A stretch of 63,990 bases of DNA from contig MU130512.1 in NCBI GenBank assembly GCA_015039465.1, forward strand, positions 29,289-93,278. Reading direction: 5' to 3'. The notes below the pieces were generated by a model. The model did not search any database, was not told the origin of the DNA, and saw only the letters and a program-made list of their open reading frames with translations. Positions 45,479 through 56,095 of this stretch are shown here, piece after piece (within the stretch, counting starts at the first letter, position 1; each line of letters opens with the position of its first letter). Source of the DNA: Phlegmacium glaucopus. Lineage: Eukaryota > Basidiomycota > Agaricomycetes > Agaricales > Cortinariaceae. Position numbers and translations under genes: made by a program.

Positions 45479-47069
45479 ATTTATTTTATTTTATTTTATT
45501 TTATTTTTTTGGTGTCAATTTAGGTCTAGGGAGCGGGGCTCCATGCAGACATTACAAAGTAGCAATAAAACTTTTAACTACTGGGCTCCTAGTGCCCATT
45601 TCCCCTCCCCTCCATCCCTCGTTGCACTACCGGGGTACGCCCTAAGCGATCCCATCCCCGAGATAGCCCGGCAAGGGAACACCATTTACGAGGGCATGGT
45701 GTGACGTGGTGGGGGTAGCTGTTCCTCGGATGTTCTTGTTTCGTTTAGCTGTATCAGAGTGGGAATTATACCCTCTATCTTTTAAGTACCCGACTGCTGA
45801 GCAGTAGGTATGATCTGGTAAGGCGCTAGGGGGTAAAACGAAGGTGGGCCAGTCGTGATGCGGGTGGTATGAAAATGAAAATTGTTTTTTATGGGTGCCA
45901 CTTGATAAGTTAAACGAGTGTCGGGCTACTGTTGTGACTCTACTTGAAGACAGTAGACTCTGATCATCTGTAGAGAGAGGGTTTTATTTCATTATCGACG
46001 GTCTACTGCAGATTCGTGTTTATTGAACATCACCTAGTTTCTTTAAACGACCTGTCCTCCCTATGTAGCATAACAACTCTTTGATGCGATCCTTATCTGA
46101 GAGGATGGCTCTCATATTTCTGGATCGGTTTCTCAAAATGTGATCAAGGTCATGTCTTTCGTAGTCGAAAGAGGGGCATTCAAAGAGAAAGTGGATGACC
46201 GTCTCGGTCACATCCTCTTGGTGCGTTCTCCAACAGGAATTGCACCGTTTGGAGTTGGATTTACCTATTCTGTGGAGATAAGCATTCAGGGGGATGTGAT
46301 TTGTTCGTAGCTGGATGATCAGGCTGCTTTGGGGGCGGGTGAGGCCTTCTAGCATTTTTTTGAAACTTGTTAAAAGGAAAGGCTGGATCTATGTTGTTGA
46401 AGCGTTCTTTTTGCAGAGAGATATTCCATTTGTCCTTCCATTTGACTTTCAGCTGGTACATGTATTGGGTTTTCAAGATGCCTGCGCTGAGTGGGAGTGG
46501 CTGTTGCAGCGAGTGTGGTAGGTGTCCCACCAGTGTAGCTGCGCCCGCTGCTGCCTTCTTCGCTTCCTGGTCTGCCCTTTCATTGCCTTTTACATTTTCA
46601 TGAGCCGCTATCCACCTTAGGACGATCTTTTCCGGAGGTCTTGTTGGCTCTGAGTGCGCTACTAGGGATTCGGCCTGCCTGGTGAAGTCCTCGACTAAGT
46701 GATAACCTGAAATTGCCCTTTGGGCTCCTATCGACTTAATGAATGCTTGGCTGTCTGAATAGATAGAGATTGGAAGACAACTTATCCGGTTTGAGCCTCT
46801 TAGTAGCCATAACGCCATTAACCCTCCAACTGCTTCCACGTCCCAGACTGAGTATTCTTCATCTGTCCCCAGCCGGTAGCGGAGGATCCTAGAGGGTTCG
46901 CTGATGATGCCATTCCTTGGGTAGTACATGACTGCCGCAGCCCCCACATAGCCGTTCTGGCTGGACCCGTCAGTGTATATCCTGATATTAGCATCATCCC
47001 TTGATTCCTTCTCTATGGATTCTTCCTTGCTTTCGGCGATGACAATGTCGATCGGAAGTCTATATCCTG
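45479..47069 (-). mobile_element. 5'-truncated LINE (non-LTR retrotransposon) with 12 bp TSD
   Basis: Flanked by exact duplications CAATGTACATGA at 45467-45478 and 47070-47081. The minus-strand element ends in an A/T-rich tail, seen as repeated TTTTA at 45480-45512. Only the C-terminal part of ORF2 (RNase H and a zinc-knuckle-like end) remains, so reverse transcription stopped about 1.6 kb from the 3' end. The intact duplication points to a fairly young insertion. It extends past the gene by about 0.5 kb of 3' untranslated sequence. Confidence 0.9.
46020..47069 (-). pseudogene. LINE ORF2 C-terminus: RNase H plus Cys/His end
   Basis: The RNase H catalytic residues are visible in order: Asp in IRIYTDGSSQNG, Glu in VWDVEAVGG, Asp in SIYSDSQAF and Asp in GNERADQEA, with the preceding AAHENVKG His loop. 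The rest (LRTNHIPLNAYLHRIG, CNSCWRTHQEDVTETVIHF, FECPSFDYER) is the usual cysteine/histidine C-terminus of fungal LINE ORF2 proteins. It is in another frame, so a one-base slip, perhaps in the G-run near 46330, breaks the gene. Confidence 0.85.
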
Positions 47070-47222
47070 CAATGTACATGATTATTGCTGCATGTATATA
47101 CAACTGATTGGACTTGATTATGCTGTTTCAAAAAGAGTCTCACAAATACTTTCAATACTGGTTAAATTACCAAATGCCATGGTTTAAGGGAAAAATGAAT
47201 GAAGGGTTTGCTGAACCTCATC

Positions 47223-48048
47223 TCAAATTATTTCTAATGTCTTCATATTATTATCTACATCATTAAATCCATCTGAGAGCATTCCGATAAATGGATTGTC
47301 CATCTTTTGGAAGTTATAATTCCATAAATTAATGTTATTGCACCAAATTGAGAACAGAACAGTAAAGATTGAGTCATATGCACAACTATTATTACTCCAT
47401 ATCATACCTTGTGGAATTAAATAGTGATTAATGTTGTCTATCAATGTCTGAAGTAAGCAAGGTTTTTTACTTACTGGTTCCAATTTTTTACAGTACCCTT
47501 AGACATTTTAAGCTTGTTACAAATATTGTCATCTACCTTACACTTTTTATTTATTCTCAGTATTCAAGGAACCTAGAATTTGTTTGATGTCAATAATTTC
47601 AGATTCCAACAAAGGATCATGCTTTGGCCATTGAATTGCTGAATGAACAATATTTGGAACATACTGCTGGCCTTTCCATTCACGGAATGCTTGAATCAAA
47701 GTGTTATGGATATCTCCACATATCTTGACAGATAACTTTCCCTCATACCTAAATTTTGTGATTTCATCTAAGATTTCCAGCTCCCTAAATTCTTGATGCA
47801 AAGCCCCAGAGCATCTACCAGTAATCTTTCAAGGGTAAAATCCTTGGAGAATTAATGTCCCCTCTGCAGATGTACTGCATGACAATGCTGTGTAATAAGA
47901 TTGGTGTGTTTGCACTTATGTTATTAAGATCACACACATTATCTGAACATGTCTTTCCTTGGGATCCAAAATCTGTCATTGCAAAATTTATCAGAACTTC
48001 AATCTGTGTATGACTAATGAAAATTCTATCATTATTTTGAAGACTAGT
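47223..48048 (-). pseudogene. Unassigned transposon-type gene fragment
   Basis: Three consecutive minus-strand frames read as pieces of one protein: a part with FISHTQIEVLINFAMTDFG and VMQYICRGD, then ELEILDEITKFRYEGKLSV and KICGDIHNTLIQAFREW, then LIPQGMIWSNNSCAYDSIF. The NNSCAYDS context looks like a cysteine-protease active site (ubiquitin-protease-like), which occurs in large fungal DNA transposons, but this is a guess. The upstream end is cut by the LTR at 48049. Confidence 0.4.
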
Positions 48049-48195
48049 GTTAGGGGACACCCAATTTCAAGCCTAACTCCTGAGTCCCGACTCCCAATTG
48101 GGCCTGAACCCGGTCTCAGTCCCAAACCCACTCTCAACTCAACTCCTGAATACACATCAGGAAAAATGATTTTGGCCCTAGGTAGCCTTGGGTAA
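48049..48195 (-). mobile_element. Partial solo LTR, family A third copy
   Basis: The plus strand starts TGTTAGGGGACACCCAATTT, the reverse complement of the family A LTR end. The similarity fades after about 100 bp and the other end (a TTGCCCTAACA-like terminus) was not found, so it is truncated or diverged. Confidence 0.5.
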
Positions 48196-48399
48196 TTTGT
48201 TAGTATCACATCACTACCCAGGACATCCCAGGACACCCCAGGACACCCCAGCACATATGTAAAGTACAGTGTAGTGACTAATATGTGCCAGCAAACAACT
48301 ACACTGTAATGACTAACACGGGTGCGCTCCTGCCACTTAGCAGTGTGATTACCTCTATCAGTCACAATTCCGTGGCACGGCCTGTGATAAGGCATGGCT

Positions 48400-48910
48400 A
48401 GGGAGGCACGGCACAGGCAGACATAGTCAGCGTGCCGGTGTATTCCCAAAGGCTGGGTATACTTCTAGGGTGAAAAAAGATATCACGGTGTACACATTTT
48501 GAGCAACGGAAAGAAGTAATACCGCAAGGAGGCATGGCAAGAAAGCATGGCAAAGAAGCACGGCAAAGAAGCACGGCAAAGAAGCATGGCAAGGAGGCAC
48601 GGCAAGGCAGGAAGAGCACGGCATGGGCAGACATAGGCAGCTTGCCGGTGTATTCCCAAAGGCTGGGAAAAGATGTACCATGACTGTCTGGAAGTGTTAC
48701 CAATGTCGAACAACAGAAATCAGGAACACGGCAAAGAGGCATGGCAAGGCGGGAATAGCACAGCACAGGTAGACGTAGGAACCCCTGCCGGTGTATTGCC
48801 AAAGGCATAGAAGATATGTACAATAGAAATCAGTAACACAGCAAGGAGGCAGGCAAAGAGGCATGGCCAGGAGGCACGGCAAAGAAGCACGGCAAGGCAT
48901 GAATAGCAAT
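48400..48910. repeat. Imperfect repeats with GGCACGGCAAAGAAGCA words
   Basis: Three related blocks start at about 48409, 48617 and 48758. Each has GCACAGGCAGACATAGG, GCCGGTGTATTCCCAAAGGC and a run of GGCACGGCAAGGA units. They mark the left side of the GCCGG-rich mobile region. Frames across them are artefacts. Confidence 0.65.
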
Positions 48911-49610
48911 ACAAATTGTGAGAGGCATCTGTAAAGAAAAGAAGGCATCAAGGGCATTGGAAGCCTGTTATGGAAACCATTGAGTCAAGATACCTATATG
49001 TGCCAAGAGGAAAGAAACCGGCATGTGCAAAATAATTGGGCAAATCAAATACCAGCATGCCAAGCATAGAGGTGCATGCCACATGAAAACAAGAGAGGAT
49101 GTACGGCGACCGACCGGGTTGATTCACCGGCATCTTCAGAACTCGAATAATGGGTGACAGGCAGAGAGTGGGAGAGGGAAGTTGAGGGCTCAGCTTAGAG
49201 AACAGGCTGTGGCACGACAATGGCGAAGTCAAGGAACTGATGTAATTCATGTTGGGGGAAATAGTAAAACATCACTCAAAAGAACAGCACAGCAAAGAAC
49301 TAACGGCGCAGCAAACGAGGCCCTCAGATTCAATCATGGCATGGGAACAAAGGAACAGCAAGATGACATTGTATGATATGTGTATACACCATCATTGAAA
49401 GTATTTGCGTGTTGAGGCTGAAAGAGAAACCACGGCCAGGGGTACGGCACGGCACGCAATGATATACACAAAATAACAGGTGGTAGGTAGGTTCAATAAA
49501 GTGTGAGTATATTTCTCGCTGGAAAGCAACAGCAAAGAAACGCATGGCAATAGCAGTGGGTTGGCACGGCCAACCTTTGCATCAATAAGTTGCAGGCTAT
49601 ATATACTTAA
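48911..49610. other. No gene recognised
   Basis: GC-varied sequence with scattered CCGGC words, apparently part of the large mobile region. Confidence 0.4.
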
Positions 49611-50329
49611 TTACTCCTTGGCCAGTACAGCCTCAGCAGGATCCTCCTCAATCCATGGCCACTTGCCGTATGGCAGGACATGTTCATCGAACTCTCCCTT
49701 GTTGATCAAGTCAATGGGTGGCATTGTTTCTTGACTGCTTGCTTTGTCTATTCATTGCCGGATGGCGGCCAATGTTTTCTGTGTGGTATCAATGGTCTCT
49801 AACTTCGCCGTCTCTGCCATGTAGAGGCGGTGGCAGGCATCTTTCAATGTAATGCCATACCTCTCCTTCAAAGCTTTAGCCTCCGCTAAGAGAGCCACAA
49901 GCTCACAATTTGACAAGGTCTGCGCAAACCAAGAAGCCGAAAATGAGATCAGAAACTCTTCAACAACGGTAGACGTACCGGGTCCACAGGAGCCATCACG
50001 GTCCCAGCATTAATATACGATGCTGGCAAGCCATGTTTAATGTGTGGCTGTTTCAATGGACCGGCGAAGAACAATTTGTGAGAAGGGATTGATATGACAG
50101 AGGTAAGACACACTTCACTAGAAACATGATCAACATGTAATACACTCTTCATGTGATGAGCATCGAATGCTGTATGAGTTGCCGTGACAAGAAATTCCGG
50201 CACGGCAAAGCAGGATCCATCACGCGCATGGCGAAAGGTATATCCAGTGGGTAGGTCATGGGAAGATAAGGCTGTGGGTGGTGTAGGGTCTTCCGGCATG
50301 ACATTGATCATGGACTTCATCGATGTCAC
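49611..50329 (-). pseudogene. Accessory gene of the mobile region, unknown function
   Basis: Exon 1 (50329-49979) starts MTSMKSMINVMPEDPTPP and contains YTFRHARDGSCFAVPEF and SHKLFFAGPLKQPHIKHGLP. A 59 bp intron (49978-49920) leads to exon 2 with NCELVALLAEAKALKERYG and DACHRLYMAETAKLE. The frame meets a TGA at 49752-49754 but stays protein-like to a TAA at 49611 (PPIDLINKGEFDEHVLP, GKWPWIEEDPAEA), so the TGA is probably a mutation. No domain is recognised. It is transcribed divergently from the next gene at 50483. Confidence 0.5.
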
Positions 50330-50482
50330 TGATAAAGCTGATCTTCGTTGATTGTAGGATGTGTGGGAATTAAATCACGTGATTGTTGATTGAACTCTGA
50401 AGGAGGGTTTGTGAAATTTTCTTCCTTCAGAACCTGCCGCATTAAAACTTTGCCGTCTTAACACTGCCGCTGCTTACTATCA

Positions 50483-52473
50483 ATGTCTACTACACCAGAG
50501 CAAGTCACTGCCTCTCTTGAACACTTGGACCAAAAAGTCAGAGGAGGGATAGAAAATGGTAACCTTGAAGAGGTCATGGCCGACATAAGTCCAGAGCTTG
50601 TAAGTCAATACAATATGTACATTATTAATATTTACCAAATTTCTTTCAGAGAGCCATGTTGGAACTACAAACAACGGCAACTGGATGACTCGCCGAGGCA
50701 TTTTCCTGACCCCTCTATTTGTTCATATTTGTTTTGAAATGGATGACCAATTGAAAGGATGCAGACTTTCTCGAGCAACAGAAGGTCTCCCTGGCAAAAT
50801 GGGACAAGAAGAAGGGAAAGGGTATGGCCATTTTATCCCAACAAGCTCTAACTAACCATCACTTCAGCTCCGGCGGCAATGACGCAGCGGCCAGAAACTC
50901 AACCGCATGGCATGGCCGGCGAGATGTCCGGCATGGCACAGATGAGACCCATTGCCGCCCCATCCACTGCCCTTTTTCCGACAACTCCCACCACTGCCAC
51001 CATTCAACTGGCAGACGCAATTGTGATGGCAGCGAGGCAGCCGCCGGCCACAACACCTGTCCGGCGGCCACTAACACACACTGCTGGGGACACAAGGATG
51101 GACCATCCCCAACAATCACCTGTCCCAGAAGTCCCAAGTGCAGGACCAAGTCATCCACGAGCTGACCTGCCGGCCGGTTGTACCTTCAGCGAAATTGAGG
51201 ACTCAGAAGAACATTCAAGCCCTGAACGTCCTCCACAGCCAATTGCAGGTCCTAGCCGTTGAATGCCGGTGATTCATGTTCAGTGGCCGGTCAATCCCAA
51301 GGCTATGGAGGTAGATGATGAGGAATCAGAATATGCAGCACATCAACAATCCAGGAAGCGGTGCCGGGAGGAGACAGAGATGGAAGAAAGTGAAGAAGAA
51401 ATGGAAGAAATGGAAGAAATGGAAGAAATGATGAAACAACTTGAAAAAGTTCACCGGCCGCTAAAATCCATCTGCCGGCTGGCTCAACCAACTGGCCAGT
51501 ATTTCGACCCTCCATGCTTGAACTGTAGTAGACGGGGATCCCACTGTGAGAAGGATGCCTTGAGTGCAGCTTGTGTGTGCTGCTATATTGGGAAGAATCG
51601 GTGTGACTATGGGGCTCGTCGCCGGCTCCAGTCAAAGTCCAGAAAGGCAAAGGGTAAGCAGCCGGCCAAACGGGCTCTGTGTCATGAGGTTGAGAGTGAA
51701 GAGGAGATGAGTGGAAATATCACCCAAGCACCGGCTACTCGAAGGCACATGGCAAAAAGAGTGAAGACTGCCACCTATATTGAAGATAGCGATGATTGCC
51801 AACCATCCGGATTCGACACGGCTCCCCCCCCACCACCAAGCCGAAGTCCATCACCAGCTGCTCACCGTTCAGCAGTAGGTAGGATCAACGGCCCCATTGC
51901 TACGGCTGGTGAGAATGAAGGACCTAGGGGACGTCGATATTGTAAGTCCTTCCACTCACACAAGGAGCCATAGCTGACCAAAATGTAGCTCGACAGCAAG
52001 CACCAATGGCCGGCAACCCCTCAGCCCTCACAACAGTACTCGAGCGCATTGACGAGCTGGAGAGACAGGCCACCAGGATGCGACATCACATCAACGATAT
52101 ACAGGAATTCCTTCATGTCCAAGATGACGCTGCTCAGCCAGCTGTATTCCGGCCAGCGGCATGGCAAGGCGAAGCGGATGACGAGATGGCCATGGCTCTA
52201 GATCATATTGAAGCATTGGAGACGCAATTTCCATCCATCCAAGATTCCATTAGGAGTCTTCAAGAACATACCGGCCTGCCAGAAGGCTATTACTTCCGGC
52301 TACCTTACCGATGGGAGGGTCCCCCGCCCAGCACCTGCCGCGTCAGTGTTGAACCTGACGATTCTCACCCAATTGTAGTAACCGTGACTGGCCCGGCTGG
52401 CCAGGTTGCCTCGCTTTCCGACCTGGGGGCAGAGCCTGCAAGCCAAGAGACACCGGCGAAGGAGGATGTCAAT

Positions 52474-52504
<31 letters not shown>

Positions 52505-53628
52505 ATAGCCATATGGCAGAGCCGCTGGCAGATATCCTGATGAGTCAACTGCCTGGTAAGCACCCTGTTTCTCAGTAATCGTTTGATGGCTCAATTGGCA
52601 ACAGCGTCTGAAGGTGAAGTGCCGGCCGGGCCATCGGCCGCCGTGGAAGACTTCGTGACTGCTAGCAGCAGCGGTGAAGCAATGGCAACGGCATCGAGTG
52701 ACATGGCGGCATCCCTAAGTTGTATCATGATTGCTGCTGAAAGGCCTGGTAAGCACTGTGTCTCACAGATGGTTGAGACCTCAACTGACAGCGTCTGAAG
52801 AACATCTGCCGGCTGGGTCATCGGCCGCCGTTGAAGACTTGATGGCTACTACAAACAGTGGTCAGGTGGTCATGAGACACCCTCCTGTTCTTGTTGACGA
52901 GGAGGTTGTTCCAGGAACACTCGAGGCGGCAACGGTGGACGGCGGCAAAGCATCCACAGGAGCTGAAGAGCCGATGACAATTGATGCAGAAGGTGAGCTT
53001 GTATATCTCCTCATTCCTTTGATTATCATCTCATTTTCAAGTTGACGAAGGCACAGATGGCACGGCCGGCGATCCCACTGCCGCATCCATGGACATTGTC
53101 ATGCACCAAGCACCCCCACCATCATCAGCCGATCAGGGCACGGTCATTTCAGCCATCCCCATTTTGTCCACGATGGACTCTGCCCTAGTTGACACGGCAC
53201 ATCAGCTGACACCGGCAGAAGCAGATTTGCCACAGATTACAAGAGACTCCACACCGCAATCCATGCTGCCTGCCGACGATGCTCCCGCCGTCCCTCTCCC
53301 AGAGGTCAATGTGGTGCCGCCAACTCCGCAACAATCACAGGATTCTCAGGCCGGCCCATCTATATTGCCGGTTCCATGTCAGACTCCTTCTCGCTCCCGG
53401 GCGCCCTCACCCATCCCTCTCTGTGTGCTGGCCCAACTCGTGGTACCATCGGCCGAAGATCCACCCACTCTCAGACGTTCACCCAGGTCAAGAAGTCCAA
53501 CACCTCAGCCTGGAGTTGTGACTCCTGCTGACACTGGTCCGGCTCTGAGGCGGTCTCCCCAGCCGAGAAGTGGAACACCACAGCCGGCCGGCCATCACTC
53601 ATCACAATCACGTTCCCCACACGCATAA
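50483..53628 (+). pseudogene. Zn2Cys6-motif accessory gene of the mobile region
   Basis: Coding pieces run in one direction: MSTTPEQVTASLEHLDQKV, FLEQQKVSLAKWDKKKGK, a Pro/Ala-rich stretch, an acidic coiled part (EESEEEMEEMEEMEEM), then a cysteine motif CLNCSRRGSHC...CVCCYIGKNRC. Its spacing, C-x2-C-x6-C-x8-C-x2-C-x6-C, fits the fungal Zn2Cys6 pattern, followed by a basic tail. Then come a coiled region (VLERIDELERQATRMRHHI), a TA/CAGCAA repeat and long Ser/Pro-rich exons to 53628. A TGA at 51260-51262 splits an otherwise continuous frame. Several introns contain GT-AG borders. Probably DNA-binding. Exon borders after 52560 are uncertain. Confidence 0.55.
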
Positions 53629-53746
53629 ATACCTCTCTTGTCAACTTGGTCTGTATTTATTTGTTCTATATACGGATTTTGAAAATATATTTATTTCTTG
53701 GTCATCTATATGTACGAAGGCAAAAGAAACAACCAAAAATATCCAT

Positions 53747-56095
53747 TTAGGTGGAACATTTACCGTTAGGCTTACGGCGACCAGAGTTACGCCCACTAGT
53801 ACCACACTGAGCAGTGCCCAGGTACTTCCTACTTTCCTGAATAGTCAATGCATCTGCCTTTTTCACACCCTTATTTATCTGCTGGTCTTTGACACTCTGC
53901 CATGTGACTTGTGTGCATTCCCCCTCTTCATGTGCAGATACTTTTTTTGACGCTCTGGTGGCCAGTTTTACTTGTCTTGCCATGACTGTGTGTACTGCTG
54001 TTGCTGTGTCTCTTGCCGTTGCCGTATCTGCTACCCCCGTGCCTTCTAATGTTGCCGTGTCTTTTCCTGTTGCCGTGGTCGTTGCCATTGCCATGTTGGT
54101 ACCCAATGCCATCTCTGCCGTATTTCCTGTGTCTTCTGCCATTGCCGTTGCCGTGTCAGTTGCCATTATTGGATTGGCTGTTGAGGCAACTGAGCCATTC
54201 AGCGGTGCTGTGACATTCGCAACTGCTATCCTTGGTAGGTTAGGATGCATGTCTTGATCTATTTGAAGTAAGGTGGGGTCAATGACCATCTGCCGCTGTC
54301 CGATAAGATCAGGATTGTTGTCAGGCCTTTTGATGGGAGGGGCAATGACTGCTCCTTGACCATATCCCAAATAGAATTGTGGATGGAACAAGTATGACTG
54401 TGTAAACCCTTCATGCAGATTGCTGCTGCCGGTGATTGGCAGGATGGGAGGGTTATAGGAATTGCCAGGGTATAATGGGTTTGACAGGCCGGGATATGCT
54501 GGTGATGTTTGAAAATCAAATTCATCAGGATGGTCGGCGGCCGGCTGTACATCATTCCCAGTATTAAGCTCAGATGCCACCGGCTGATTGACTTCTTTTC
54601 ATTTTCCAGCCTTCTTTTTGGTGATACATGCTCCGGCCCCTGCTTTTGCTGGATACCTCGGCGAATGCTCCCCCGTCTTGTTGATGTAAATCTGAAAGCG
54701 AAACACATCCTGAACTCCTACTGTTTCCTGTCTATGCAAAATATGTCTCAACAGTTCGATTATCCTGTTCTTAGTGAGTTTCTTCGGATCCTTGATGACA
54801 AAGTCAGCCGGCTGGTAGTCCACCTTCACAAATCAATGTGTAGCCTGTTCGACAGCCTTGTAGGGCACTGAATGTGGACCACCAGGGGCCAGCTCTGTTT
54901 GGTTTTAGTTACCATATCTAATAGCATGTGATAATACACACTGTAATGCCAGCCAAGGTAGGATCGTAGGACCTCATCCAGCTCACCTTTCCGAAGATCC
55001 TCAAGAGGCACTGGATGTGGCACACGTGGATATCCATCCTCAGTGATTTGTACTTGCCATTCTGGCGGCAATGCCCTTGAATCCCTGGCTTCAGCGTCGC
55101 TGACCAGACCAGTCATCTGCTGAAGACTTTTCACATAATCCATCAAGTGCCGTTTCAGCTCATCAATTTTATCTTTGTGCATATCCGCAAAAGACTGAGC
55201 TGGTATTCCCATCACATCGGCAATACGGTCATATCTACTGACCAATTATGAGACTTCGCCACTTGGTTTTGAACAGTAAAGAATCACCTGTCCACCACCA
55301 ACCGGCCGTCTGGATGCGTATACACACTAAATGTCAGGAACACTGCCCCCATATCATGCCATCTCTCTTCCTGGAACTGCTCACATCAATTTTCAATATT
55401 CTTCACGGCAAGGCTGAAACAGCACAGCACAGGCACAGTCCATTAGCAATGAAAAGTGCCCTCTGCCAGAATCAAATGTTTGCTTACTGGCATTGACGGT
55501 CTGGAGGTAATCCAGTCCTCTTGTATTCCTCCACTTGTGCGTAAACATCCTCTCATTCAGCCACTGTCAGATTGTCCAACACCTGCTTTGCCGCTGCTGT
55601 TTGTTGTTGGAATATTTCCTGCTTCGAGACATCGATTTGGTGATTGAGATCGAACATTTCCTTCAGTTTAACGTTCACCGCATCACCATGTTCATCCCAG
55701 ATACAATCAATGGCCGTGTACTGGATCCTTGCCTTCGGTGCTGAATCCTTTGTAACCATGGGTCTCCAGTTGTTTGCAAGCCAAGCCGCCAATTTCTAGC
55801 CATTTATATGTATTGTCCATTTATAAATATCAGTGCTTCTATCAACGTTCAAGAAGATAAGAACCTTGATACGATCACAGCTTTCTTCATCACTACCCGG
55901 CGCCATACCGTTGTCCTTCCAATAATTAAAGATGTCTGGTAAAATATTGGACCAAAACATCTGCGCCCGAAGTTGACGAGTAGCTTGTAGTCAATATTCT
56001 TGTTTATATTTTTGAAGTACATTTCTTTCTTCAACTGAATACACACAGTTTCCACGGCATTGACGTGGTTTCCGGGGTTGTGGTATGGATGCCAT
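53747..56095 (-). pseudogene. Accessory gene of the mobile region, conserved in mushrooms, unknown function
   Basis: From the start at 56095: RKPRQCRGNCVYSVEERN, then (after a TGA at 55991-55993) NILPDIFNYWKDNGMAPGSD, an intron, AAWLANNWRPMVTKDSAPKA and IDCIWDEHGDAVNVKLKEMF, later KIDELKRHLMDYVKSLQQM, VDYQPADFVIKDPKKLTKNR, DVFRFQIYINKTGEHSP and a long Asp/Thr/Ala repeat tail to 53747. I have seen such a protein type near KDZ transposons in mushroom genomes but cannot name a domain. It is convergent with the gene ending at 53628 and divergent from the KDZ transposase, so it is likely part of the same element. Confidence 0.5.

Noticed and set aside
48397..48957. Cys-rich minus-strand frames
   Set aside because: They are translations of the GGCACGGCAA repeat blocks in several frames, with no consistent codon pattern.
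53889..54257. Plus-strand hydrophobic frame with many Ala/Val
   Set aside because: It is the antisense of the Asp/Thr/Ala repeats of the minus-strand gene 53747-56095.
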